Origin: Amphibalanus amphitrite | Taxonomy: Eukaryota; Arthropoda; Thecostraca; Balanomorpha; Balanidae | Length of the DNA stretch: 64,000 bases | Direction: 5' to 3' | Assembly (NCBI RefSeq): GCF_019059575.1 | Contig: NW_024882023.1 | Span: 372,001-436,000, forward strand | Shown here: piece after piece, positions 14,056-25,270 of the stretch | Layout of the letters: each line of letters begins with the position of its first letter | Numbering within the stretch: the stretch's first letter is position 1 | Position numbers and translations under genes: made by a program | The notes under the pieces: model-generated | Seen by the model: only the letters and a program-made list of their open reading frames with translations | What the model was told of the DNA's origin: nothing | Database searches by the model: none

Positions 14056-17000
14056 CTAGCGCAGCTCAAACTCCTGGTTGAAGAGCTGCTGGAGGAAGAT
14101 GTCCACGCCGGCCTCCGAGATGAACTCGTCCACCAACTGGTTCACCAGCTCCTGGGGCAGGCTGGAACGGAACGCGGGCGACGCGGCCTGTCAGCATCGA
14201 CCCTCTGGTGTTAGGTGTTGTCAACCCACTGAAAGTGAGGAATCTGCTACAATACGACTGAGAGAGCTACTGCAACGAGTATTGAAAGCTTAGAATCAAG
14301 GTACACGAAAGAAGCGAAATTTCCCAGCTCAGGAGATCCCGATGATTCTCTTGTACAGCCCGTATACTATGACTTGATTTCCTCCGTGAGTAGCATCAGG
14401 CGTCTAAGAATGTTTATGTGCGCATAGAAGGTGACATCTCACTAGATTGAATGAGATCCAACTTACACCAAGTGCGAGTATGTTTGTGTTTTAGTACATT
14501 TTTCAGTTATAGCGAGCATTCCGACAGTGCTCCCAATAAAAAATATTAGTAAGCCTGCTAAACATAATACCGAAAAAAGGGACGTAAAATTTACATGGTT
14601 CAGTTCAGTTACTTTATGTTTATCGACATAGTCTGATACCACGTAATCCCGCCAAATTAGCAAAATAACGTGATAACGAATGCCGGGCTCCTCGGAGCCT
14701 AGAAAACCCCCAGCGTCGATTACCATGCCGCTCCTAGGCCCCGTACCGGCCACAGTAGCAGCACCCCCCTCCGCCCTGACCCTGGGGTCCGACACTGACC
14801 TGCTGACGGCGCTGTCGTCGCAGCTGCCCAGCAGCCCACGGAGCTGCTCGGTCAGGTCGGTGCGCAGCCGCGGGTCCAGAGCCTCCGCCGCGAACACGTC
14901 CCGGACGCAGCGGCGCTGGTCGGCGCCCAGCCCCGCACCCGGCCCCGGCTCCGGCGGCACGGCCAGGGTCGAGGTGGATGTGGCGGCGTCGGCCCGCGTC
15001 CCCTGCCGGCCGGTGTCCTGCGCGGCTGTCAGCTCGACCCCGGGATGCGTCCCCTGTCGGCCGGTGCCACCGCCAGTGACCTGTGCGGCGGTCAGGTCGA
15101 GTTCAGCCGAGTCCAGGTCCGGGTCCATATCCAGATAAATAGCGTCCTCCTCACTGCGTGACCTGCGAGCAGCCGCGGGGTTTTAGGAAAATATGTGCAA
15201 GTGCCTTTCTCTGCACTGCAACGGAAGTCAGTATGCGTCGAATATCAAGTTAATATCAAGAACGGAAGTCGAATATCAAGAACGGAAGTCAGAATGCGAC
15301 TGACTTTAGGGCGGACTCGGCTGCCAGACTCACCTGGCCAGCAGCAGCGTCTACCGGACTCACCTGGCCAGCAGGAGCGGCTGCTGGACTCACCTGGCCA
15401 GCAGGAGCGGCTGCTGGACTCACCTGGCCAGCAGGAGCGGCTGCCAGACTCACCTGGCCAGCAGGAGCGTCTACCGGACTCACCTGGCCAGCAGCAGCGG
15501 CGCCCAGCGCCGGCGGATGACGGCTCTCTGTCGCTGTAGCTCCTCCAGCCGGGCCAGCACGTGACGCAGTTGGCGCCGAGACCTCTCCGCCTCACGCTGC
15601 CGGCGAGCACTCTGTCACAGCGCGTAAAACGACAGGTGGACGCTTGTCGCTTGTGCAGGCTGCTAGCACTCTCGTGTATTTTATGTTTCTCTTAAGAGGA
15701 AAAGGAAGACGAAAGATATGGCAAAACTATCTATGAAACAAGGCCCCCGTAAGAGCACTGGTTCCCTGCCGGGAGCTCACCTTTGTCTGCTGTTTGACGC
15801 TGCTCCGCCGTCGCGCCGGCCGGTCCCCGCTGGTACTGTTACCGGCCGGGCCGCGGCCCTCCGCGGCCTGCTGCTGAGAGTCCGGCGGTCCGTCCGGGCT
15901 GTCCCCGCCGCCAGCGACCGGCCCGACCCGCCCGCCGGCCTCCCCGGCACCCTGCTCTCTATCCCCCGCGTCTCTCCGGTCCGTCAGGCGTTCGGTCCCG
16001 CTCTCGGTGCCTCCCCTGTCCCCCCGTCTGTGGAGCTGCGCGGCCGTCTCCCCCGGCAGCCCCGGAGCGGCGGCGACCTCGGAGAGAGCCCGGCGCACGG
16101 CCTGTTCTACAGTGGCCGTCAGCACGTCCGGCGGCCGATCAGGCGCCGACCAGTCGGCCGGTCCGGGACCGGCGCGGCTCCACGGGTCCTCGTCAGAGCT
16201 GGAGGCGTCACCCTCCTCCGGCAGCGGCGGCAGCGGAGCACGCTCACCGCCCGCCCGGGCCTGCCGAGAAAACCAGGCACGCGGTGAGGTAGGTGGCATT
16301 TATACTAGCAGAGACACATTGTGGCAACATGTGACGGCTGACTGGAAGGTACTGATGGTGGCCCAGCCAACCGATACACTAGAGTCGACCGGTGAATAAT
16401 AATACAAGGCGAAACATGGACACGCGAGGTGAAGCAACTAGCACGGAAATTAAAATCTGCTTTAGACGTAGCTACCAGCTGGTTGGTGTGCCTCCCTAAT
16501 CACCTTGTTCACGGCGTGCGGGGCCGAGCCGGGCCGGGCGGCTCTAGGTCGGCCGGCCGGCCGACGGACAGTGGGTGCGCTGCGCACCGATAGCTTCTCA
16601 CCGGGCCGACCCGAGCGCAGCCGGTCAATGGTCGACTGGGGGGACAGCGGGGTGGTGGTCAGGGTCTACCGTCGAACGTGGGGAAGGCAGGTGATCGGCG
16701 TCTACCGTCGACAGGAACGGTAGAGAGGGTCGCGCTAAGGTCAACCATTTCCAGATTGATGCTCATCGAAACGCAAAAAAGGAAAGTCAATATGCGAATC
16801 TGTGACGTGCAAATAACAGTCGATGACTAAACTAAAAAATGAGTAGAATAGCATTACTACACTCGACGGTCTACTCTACAACCACATTCGTCACCTCTGA
16901 AGCTGATCGGAGGTCACAATGACCTTGACCCTGTGCGCTGAGCGGCGGTCACTGACCTTGACCCTGTGCGGCGGCTGTCGTCCGGCCGGGTGGCCGCGGC

Positions 17001-20000
17001 TCCGCGCCGTCCCCGTCGGCCGGGCCCGCCCGCCGCTCCGCGCGCTGACCGTGGCCGCTGCCTCGGCCGCCGCCGGGCCAAACCGGCCCAGCGCCATCTC
17101 CCGGATCAGCGAGCCCACGTCCCCGGCCGTGGTGACGTGCTGACGAACCATGGCCGCCAGCCGCTGACAGGGACATCAGGTCAGAGGCAGCAGACACAGA
17201 GGAACATCGAGAGCCGGTGACGTGAGCCGACCGGGTGAGATTAGGGCTGCGGACAGACGTCTCCATCCTAGCGCGGTGGTCGGTGAATTAATATGATCCA
17301 GTGGGAGCATCACACAGAGTAACTGTCGAAAGCCCGGAATAGCGTTGCTGTTTCATCCACCGTCTTCTTAATCTACCCACATTTCACAGGGTTTTCCCAG
17401 CCTCAGCCAGCAATGCTGGTCTTCGTCACCGACAGCGACCTCTGAAGTCCTCGACACCCACCTCCCCGTCCCCGACACCTATCCCCAAATATGTCAGATT
17501 GACCCCATCCCTGTCGGCTGTCACCCACTCTGACAGGTATCTGTCAGACTGCCCAGTCCCTGTCAGTCACCTCGGGCACATATCTGTCAGACTGACCCCG
17601 TCCCTGTCAACCACCTCTGACACATATCTGTCAGAGTGACACCCACCTCTGACAGCATTGACAGATATGTGCTCGAGGCGGCTGATAGGGACAGGGTCAG
17701 TCTGACAGATATCTGCCCCCGTCCCTGTCACCAACCTCTGGCAGGTCGGCGATCTCTGCCGACTCGAGGTCCAGGTGCTGGCAGACGTCGGTCAGACTGC
17801 GACACACAGAGAGCAGCTGCAGAAACCGGCCCGCCTGACGGCCGTCCAGAGAGCCGTCCCAGTAGTTCTGCGCGAACGCCTGCCGACAGCCGAGACCAAT
17901 AGTTCAGTACGGCTCTCCATCATAACTCCACATGTAGTTCTGCGGCCGGAGCGGGCCGTACAGACGCACGCAGTCGTACCAGCTACGGTGACGGCCAAGG
18001 CGACTTGGCAAAATGACTCAACGAATGAAGAGCCTTGCAACAGCTTTTAAGCCTTAAAGTTCGTTCGTTAGCTAAATATTGTTGAACTGAAAGAAAGACG
18101 AATCAGGCGCGGTCGGCACCATATAAGCATATGAGTTTTTTTTTGCTTTTGTTTCACATGAGCTGACAACAGGTACACTTTAGCTCTACCACGATAACGT
18201 CTGTAACGTTCATCTGGCGGCGGTTCGCACCTGCGTCACTCGTAGGGCGGATCGGTGCGCGCGCACCAGCTTCCTGATGACGTCACCCTTTAGTGATGAC
18301 GTCACCCGTGTGCGCGGGATGCTGCAGACATTATCCATGATCAGGTCCACCTGAAACGTCAACAGTCAACAATCATCAATCGTCAGCAACGTCGACAATT
18401 TCGACGTTCTAGCGCAGTCGAGGAAACTGCAAACAATTTTCCCGATCAAGAACTGAGAGGTGATAACAGTACCGATGTAAGGCAAAGGCCGCAGGGACCA
18501 GTTTCGGTGCGCATTTCAGACAAAAGAGCTGTGGTTTAATGGTCCACTCCTAACCTTATTATGATAGTCCAATGTTTTGTTTTAGGATGAAACAAAATGG
18601 CACCCCTCTTCCCAACAATAACAACAGAAGATGACTGATCCAAGAATCTGAAGCCAATTTCCATCCAGAAGCTGGTCCCTCAACAGTTGAATCAGTGCTA
18701 GCTTGACGCGCATACGCTGTCTCCAGAACGTTTCCGATTGATCTAACGTATCAGGGCGGACCCATCGACCGACCCGACCTGTCAGGACGAACCTATCGAC
18801 TGGCCCGTCCTATGAGCGCAACATCTCGACTGACCTGACTCGTGACGATTCTCGACTGACCTGTCGCGGCGGGAGAGACAAAGCGACTGACCTGACCTGT
18901 CCGGACAGACACCTCTTACTGACCTGTCTCGTCAGGATGTACATCTCTCGGGTGATTTTGGCGTGGAACTCGTCCATTCTGGCCACCTTGCGGTCCCAGT
19001 CGAGCTGGTCGAGCACGCGACTCTGCCAGGGCGCCTGCGCGCGCAGCTGGCCCACCTGCTGGAGGGCGCTGACCAGTCGGCCGCGCAGTGTGCGCAGCAG
19101 GTGCAGCGACGGCAGCTGGCCGCCGCCCGGCCGGCCGGCCTCTGCCGAGCACTGCGTCTGGGTGGCTGAAACCGCGGCGAACCAGACGTCACCGGTGAGT
19201 CAGACGTCAGCGGGGCGAACAGACCGTCAGCGGGGTAAACCAGACGTCAGCAGTGAGTCAGACGTCAGCGGGGCGGACCAAACGTCAGCGGAGCGAACCG
19301 AACAGCGCGAGCGGGGCAAACCGACCGTCAGCGGGGTAAACTGACCCCGTCAGCGGGCGAACCAGACGTCAGCGGGGCGTACCACACACCAGCGGGAGAA
19401 CCAAACACCAGCGGGATGAACTAACTCGTCAGCTGGGCGAACAAAACGTCAGCGGGGCTAACCACACATCAGCGGGACGAACCAAATATCAGCGGGATGA
19501 CCCGACTGTCATCGGGGCGAACAAAACGTCAGCGGGGTAAACCAGACGTCAGCAGGGAGAACCATACGTCAACGGGGCAAGACAAATGCCAGCCGGGCTA
19601 GCCACACATCAGCGGGATGAACCGACTGTCAGCGGGAGAATCACACGTCAGCAGGGCGACCAACCGTCAGCGGGGTGCACCAAACACCGGCGGGTGAACA
19701 AAACGTCAGCGGGGCCACGGTAAATGGCGATCGTGAGGTCAGATGAACGTTACCGACAAACTGATGTGTGATGAGGACATGGGTTGAAATTGGCGGTATG
19801 CCAGTGGCGCTCCAGCGACTCCAGTGCCGGCCCGTCCGATACCTTGTTCGCTAAGCAGCGTTGTAGCCGTGGGGATGTGCTGGACCGAGTCGCAGGCTTC
19901 ATTGTCGCGTCTGTGCGAAATGCTCGACACTTCTGAGTCGCTGTGCGCTGTTTGATCTGAAAAAGAAAATTATGCTATACTTCGGGAAAGAAACATTGTA

Positions 20001-21025
20001 ATACTTCAAACGAAAGATTAAGAAGACTATCCGAATCCCACGAGCAAAGATGAAGCTGGCATAATGGCAACCATCACCCATTTTTTGTGTTATTCAAACA
20101 AAGCATTCGACCCTTGATATGTCTAGTATTAGAAAGGACGCCCGTCTCTGAACTACAGGCAGCTGGGGCTGGCGAGCTGAGTTCAGCATAGCCCGCGCTA
20201 TCATGTTAAACCTCCTTAGCTGAGAAAAGTTCGAGTTCCAATCGTCCCCGAGCCTGTTCTCAACTGCCCGAAACATAGCAAAGATAGTTCAAATTGGCGC
20301 ACCTTACTTTCCACTCAAGCCGCCAGAAAGCGAGTATCATTTTCTTTTCAGGTCAGGTCACTGACCGGACGTCACACGCAAGCCTTTGTTCGGTCATACA
20401 TAACTGTCGCCATTTCGGTGCACTCTCATTGCCTGGGATTTCGAGAAAGCTTATAAACTTAGACTTCATGCAGCTTGTAAGCCCTCAAACTTGCAGCTCT
20501 AGGCCTTGCAACTTGCGAAACCAGGATTTTTCCTACAAGTCAGCAGCGGTCTTAAAACTATTACCATTTGTTGCGTCTTGTGGCGACCAGCACGCCCCTT
20601 TTTGCGCCCCAATTATGGCTCACTTAGGACGAGTCAAACGGCGTTCATACACTCCACTCTATCCAAGGCAGACGTCAAAAATGGATAGGCCTGGCGCAAA
20701 TGGATGGATAGGCCCAACTTTCATCCATGATTTAATGATGATAGGTGGTAAACATATTTTTGACAAGAGGTGGTAGGTAATAGCCACAAGCATTGTGGAT
20801 CGCTTAATGAATATCTATGCCCATGTCAATTGTAGCCGGCCAGTGCCACTGACCGAGCTCGGCACGGCTGGGGCCGGGCCGCCGCTGCCGCCGCTCAGCG
20901 CTGCCGCTCGTCGGCTGCGTCTGCTGGAGGTTGAGTGCCTGCAGCAGCGAGCGGGTGGTCTGCTCCAGCTGCAGGTCGGCAGCCGCCCGCGCCACGGCCG
21001 ACTGCAGCCGCCCGGCCGGCAGGTG
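14056..21025 (-). CDS. Unrecognised gene, last ten exons (666 codons)
   Basis: Phase-consistent exons with AG/GT borders, in transcript order: 20854-21025, 19843-19956, 18924-19165, 18306-18350, 17736-17879, 16957-17163, 15781-16260, 15484-15611, 14800-15162 and 14056-14161 (stop TAG). They join without an internal stop. The product has helical stretches (DWDRKVARMDEFHAKITREM, AFAQNYWDGSLDG, FLQLLSVCRSLTDVCQHLDL), a low-complexity acidic/Gly/Pro exon, an Arg-rich coiled coil (RQREAERSRRQLRHVLARL), an acidic segment, and an amphipathic C-terminus (LPQELVNQLVDEFISEAGVD). No catalytic motif was recognised. The layout recalls coiled-coil centrosomal proteins, but that is only an impression. The 5' end was not found. 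Donors of four exons (ends 18924, 17736, 16957, 15484) are tandemly re-copied into their introns. Confidence 0.7.
15329..15490 (-). repeat. Six exact 30-bp units, each with the exon 15484-15611 donor
   Basis: The word CTGGCCAG followed by GTGAGTC (minus strand) recurs at an exact 30-bp period; on plus, cacctggcca starts at 15331, 15361, 15391, 15421, 15451 and 15481. The highest-coordinate copy is the real donor. The others lie in the intron. Using them would bring an in-frame TGA right after the normal exon end. There are no spacers, so this is a plain tandem repeat. Confidence 0.92.
16920..16972 (-). repeat. Two-copy duplication of the exon 16957-17163 donor
   Basis: On plus, tgaccttgaccctgtgcg occurs at 16920 and 16953 (period 33). 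On the minus strand each copy reads CACAGGGTCAAG followed by GTCA, so the exon end and its GT are present twice. Confidence 0.75.
17400..17750 (-). repeat. Tandem array seeded on the exon 17736-17879 donor
   Basis: On the minus strand, the exon end CTGCCAGAG followed by GTTGGTGACAGGGACGG is re-copied five or six times downstream as CTGTCAGAGGTGG, GTGTCAGAGGTGGTTGACAGG and similar forms, separated by the word CAGTCTGACAGATAT. Units are about 30-45 bp and become more diverged away from the exon. Confidence 0.8.
18740..18935 (-). repeat. Tandem array seeded on the exon 18924-19165 donor
   Basis: On the minus strand, the exon end GAGACAG followed by GTCAGT is followed by about six units of 26-36 bp, each containing GACAGGTCAGTCGA or a decayed form. 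Confidence 0.8.
19190..19730 (-). repeat. Minisatellite just upstream of the 19165 acceptor
   Basis: About twenty-five units of roughly 20 bp (cagacgtcagcggggcgaac and variants) fill the 3' end of the intron before the exon starting at 19165. The word next to the acceptor (gcggcgaaccagacgtca) is itself a unit. In contrast to the donor arrays, a re-copied AG with exon sequence is not clear here. Confidence 0.8.
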
Positions 21026-21059
21026 CTGTCGGCAGCCGAACGGTCAGGATGCAGTGAGT

Positions 21060-21300
21060 ATGTACAACAGAACGGTCCGGGAGGGCAGGTACCTATAGTG
21101 GAGCAGAACTCGATGACAGGACTAGGGGACAGATGGATACAATGAGGCGAGACTCGGGGTCGACAGATGGATACAGTGGAGCGGGACTCGGGGACGGACG
21201 GGTACAACGGGGTGGGATTCGGGGACGGACGTGTATAATAGTGTCACGGAGGAGTAAATGAAGCGGAACTCAGTGACGGTGGCGGCGGACGGTTAGAACG
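21060..21300. repeat. Short tandem array upstream of the 21025 acceptor
   Basis: About four to five units of roughly 40 bp containing ggacagatggatacaatg, gcgggactcggggac and variants lie in the intron before the most 5' exon recognised for the minus-strand gene. Confidence 0.6.
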
Positions 21301-21630
21301 TAGTGGGCTCGAGGCGGATGCATGGGAAATTCAGTGGGGTAGGCAATGTGGTTACCGTGGGGTGAAACAAGACTGGACACAGTAGCAGGGAAGGGCAATC
21401 AAATCATGACAAGATTCCTTGCAATGTGACCAGCTAAAAATGACGAATGGACGATCCCATGCTATGTTATTGTCTCGCAAATTGTCCTCAAATATTCGTC
21501 CCTGAATTTATTTGTATCTGCATTGTCTCTGAAACATTTTGCCTTGCCTTACTTTGTTCATCATGAATTTACACCTCTACAAAACTGAAAACGCAATTTT
21601 GGATCTACACAATACACATCTTTGTTTACA

Positions 21631-22112
21631 TTACCTTACCTTACCTTAATTTGATCGGAACTTGGCCTGTAAGGAACCGTTCTCATCGAGCTCGTGACCT
21701 TTTGGACTTTTCTAGCTCCTATCAGGTACAATGTACCTGATATTTGCCCAGTGGGCATCCAATCTGGATTTGAACTGCTCGATGTTGGCAGCGTCAACTA
21801 CCGTCTGCGGCAAGCCATTCCAGTCATTGACTGCCCTCACACTGAACGATTTCCTCCTTGGTCTGGTGGTGGCTCTGGGCTTCTGGACCTTCTGCGAGTG
21901 GCCTCGAGTACGACCGTCGGTGGAAGCAGTAAAGAACTCTTCCGGAGCCAGGTCAACACCTCCATGCATCAGTTGGTACATTTGAATCATATCGCCTTGC
22001 CACCGCCGATAGAACAGCGAAGGCAGCTTCAGTTCTCGTAGGCGCTCTCGTAAGTTTACCCTAAAATCTAAATAATAATTAGGTATCATGTTAACTTGGC
22101 AATAAAAACAAC
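21631..22112 (-). mobile_element. LINE 3' fragment, C-terminal part of the RT ORF
   Basis: The minus-strand frame 21712-22089 matches the usual C-terminal tail of CR1/Jockey-like LINE proteins: LPSLFYRRWQGDMIQMYQL, RPRRKSFSVRAVNDWNGLP and FKSRLDAHW. The 3' side ends in the microsatellite tail ttaccttaccttacctta (plus, 21631-21648), typical of non-LTR elements. The reverse transcriptase core is missing. The fragment stops where the TTAA element at 22114 begins. Confidence 0.8.
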
Positions 22113-22117
22113 ATTAA

Positions 22118-23062
22118 CCCTAGAACGCCTAGGGGGGGGGGGGGTTGTATCAACCCCCCGCTGAGGTTTTTTCGAAGTGCACGCTAAACGGCTTGTCGTA
22201 GCGGGCTGAAATTTTCAATACCCTCTGGGGCAACCTTTGCGCATCTTTTGCCGAAAAAAAATTGATCGGGTCATGTCAGGTCACGGAGTTATGACGTCAT
22301 AAGAGGTACAGCCTCCGGCCGGATTTTCACAAACAGAGTGCCAACGCCCGAGGTTTCCTGCCGGTGGTACGGACATCGGTTGATGGATCGTGATGAAACT
22401 TCCCATGCATGTTGGGGCAAGTATTGGCTATCATATGGTATAAGAAATTTGACCGGGTCAGGTCAGGTCACGGAGCTATGACGTCACAAGAGGAACAGCG
22501 TCCGGTACTATTTTTGAAAAGCGCCCGAACCACTATTTTGCTAATTCTTGTCACCTCAATGGGAATATGCAGCAATATTAGCTTCTATAGGGAGCAAATG
22601 GACCTCCCAAATCCAAAAATACAATCAGATTTCAAAAATTTAAATTTTGATTTTTCGAATTTCTGCCGCCGACTGTGACCTTGCCGACTTCCGGCGCTCC
22701 CAACGCGCCATTTTTAGAGCTAGGGAAACGAAATACATACCAAACGATAGAGAATTGATCAAGGAACACGATAGTGAAGGTTTCAAGTCGATATCTCCCA
22801 CCGTTTTGCCGCAATCGCCGCCGAAAGTGGAAAAAAGTCTATTTTTCCGAAAATTTGACCTTTGACCGGTCAAAAGTAGGTCAAATGTTGACCTAGGACC
22901 AAAAATATACCACCAATCGCGAGATCTCGTTGAGAGCAATCCGTTGGTTTTTTCCGCTAAGCTCTACGACCTTCCGTTTCGAAACGCCAGGGGGGGTCGT
23001 AACAACCCCCCCCCCCCCCCCTGGTCGTTCGTGTTATGAGAAATGGCCTGGTCGTGCGAGGG
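22118..23062 (+). mobile_element. TTAA-flanked DNA element, piggyBac-like ends, diverged copy
   Basis: It is bounded by TTAA at 22114-22117 and 23063-23066. The left end reads CCCTAGAACGCC, which resembles the canonical piggyBac start CCCTAGAA; the right end reads GGTCGTGCGAGGG. The internal sequence differs from the 28.9/46.8 kb copies but keeps G-runs, gacctgacctgac words and the right-end block. No transposase ORF is present. Confidence 0.75.
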
Positions 23063-23749
23063 TTAACATGAAATGACTTACCTTGAACTGATGTGTAGCA
23101 GTTGTCTGTTGAGGAACCAGCCTCTGGATGGAAATTGGCTTCTGATTATTTGATGAGCCATCTTCTGTTGTTATTGTTGGAAAGAGTGGTACCATTTTGC
23201 TTCACCCTAAAACAAAACAATGGTCTCAAATATAAAAAGTCATTTTATAGATTTATTGGACCAAAAATAAAAAATAAAGAATTTTGAAAAAAACGGAATA
23301 TATACGATAGTCCCTACCACCTATCCAAATACCAAATTTGACATTGATACCTCTTCTTTTTGCCAAGTTATAGCAAAAACACCACTCAAAATTGATGTCA
23401 AACTTTCAAACTCAATTTTTAGCAATACTAGACGACATAGCGTAAAACAAAGACCACCATTAGACTCCCCGTGACGAGCTGCATCAAATCGATATCCATT
23501 TTATGCAAAACTAGCAACTTTGAAAATGACCTAATTTGACCCGACCGCTGACCTTCACCAGAACGTAACTAAACTGGCTCCAAAGGTTGCCTGACACACA
23601 ATCATTGCTGCATTTGTCAAGCAAAATGGGCCACAAAAGTCAAAACATGTATCACACAACACTTTTGTATTTTGACCCTTCATTGATCTGACTTAGTCCG
23701 AACCTTTTGATGGGAAGGATTCACAAGGACAGAGCCACCGCTAAGCAAA

Positions 23750-24027
23750 GCTTGTTGCGATGACCCTGCCCTCTACCCTCCAATCGCACAATTCCGATTC
23801 TATGGCAGAATTTAGAGTCCAAAGTTTAACGTGCCCACAAAGCCGCGCACGGCCGGTCCCCTCGCTGACTTCGCCTGGCTACGGCCTGCCACCAACCGCA
23901 ACCATACCTGTCAGGAGGCCCATAAATGTCGAGCGCCCGTCGTGCTTCGAACCCGGACTGTCATAACCGGGGACGCGTGCTCTCACCACGTGGAGTCCAA
24001 CGCTCTAACCAACTGAGCTACGGGACC
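23750..24027 (-). mobile_element. tRNA-derived SINE
   Basis: On the minus strand GGTCCCG is followed by the perfect A-box TAGCTCAGTTGGTTAGAGC and, after an anticodon-like arm and a long variable region, by B-box GGGTTCGAAGC (plus 23944-23953). The acceptor stem does not pair at two or three of seven positions. A non-tRNA body continues to about 23750. This is a SINE with a tRNA-like head, not a working tRNA. Confidence 0.6.
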
Positions 24028-25266
24028 GGCGGCTTGTTCAATAACATGCCTTTTACTTTATTTTACAACACATTTCTTGAAATGCCTGTAAACTGTGAAA
24101 ATTTGACATTTGACCTGATCTGTGACGTCATCAACAGAGGTCAATGAAAATGGGTCACAAGGTAGTTCCAAGGTAGGGCTATCCAATAACGTTTGAATTT
24201 TGAAAATCAGCTGGCAACTTTCCGAGATCTTAGAGGGGGCTGAAACAGACCCCCTACGGGTGGCGTGGCAGGGTCCGCCGAGAGCCCTACGGGGCGGGGG
24301 CTAAATGTTCCAGAGGAAAGCAGGACGCATGATTCCTAAAACAGGCTAAAATGGGTGGAACATGAAAGAAGAGAGTTTAGAGTGTGGGGAATCTGATGAC
24401 ATGCTCAAAATTCAAGGCCAAGGTCATGACTGATGGGTGCCTACTAATGACACCAATTCGGACAATGCCGAGGAAAAGAGTTGATAAAAGGTCAGCATAA
24501 TCTTGTCATTGAACCTTATGTCCTTTTAACTTTGCGGAAATATTATCATCAAGGAAAAAAACCAAATTTGAGGCAATTAGTGAGTGTTCCATATAGCAGA
24601 TTTATGGACGAGTGAGTGGAATAAAAAAATACGAAATTTAATGAAGATATGTCATGGAGTACGAATAGATCTATTTCCAAAATACATAGTTAAAAGACGA
24701 ATTTGAATTCATTCAAATTCAAATGAGCACAACACCTTCTTGCTTGTGGAGCCAGGAGCACACAATAATTTGTTTGCGTCGTGTTTGTCCTTTACCATTC
24801 ATAAATGTAAAAATTAAGTTCAGGAGCTAAATAAAATATTTTAGCTGTTGAAAATACGATTAGAACTCCATTCCTTCAGATCAAAATTATCTGAATATTT
24901 TTAGTTTCTATAGAAAATCTATAAAATAAAGGTAAAAAACAATAAAACAGAAGTATGACATGAATCAGCTGATCCAACGCAGTTACGACAAACAAGGCTG
25001 ACGCCATATTGCCCGTTGTTACATGATTACGTGGTGTTTTCGGAAAGTTTTGTTTCAATTTAGAGGCTTTTGAAGAGCCAAACCCCTTTGGGTTGTTAAT
25101 GTAAGTATGTCTTTTGAAATTTTGTCATTTATTGCATTTCATTTAAGAAATTGGGCTTGTTATCCTCATGTTTCATCGTGGTCCCTTGACTTAAAAGAAT
25201 TGCCAATTTTTTTTTATTTTAAAAACGATTTTCCTACATGCTGATGCTTATAAATACTCCCAGGCT
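24028..25266. other. AT-rich gap, no gene recognised
   Basis: Mostly AT-rich unique sequence with short ORFs only. The upstream exons of the minus-strand gene may lie here or further right, but no splice-flanked coding segment could be supported. Confidence 0.4.
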
Positions 25267-25270
25267 TTAA

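Noticed and set aside
14056-14161. Assignment of the minus-strand gene to the centriolar moonraker (KIAA0753) family
   Set aside because: The C-terminal ELV...EF pattern and coiled coil are vaguely alike, but no convincing aligned block supports it.
15329-15490. Regular 30-bp repeats resembling a CRISPR array
   Set aside because: There are no unique spacers; the units are contiguous and the setting is an animal intron.
23935-24027. Functional tRNA gene on the minus strand
   Set aside because: The A- and B-boxes are good, but the acceptor stem is mispaired and a SINE-like body follows.
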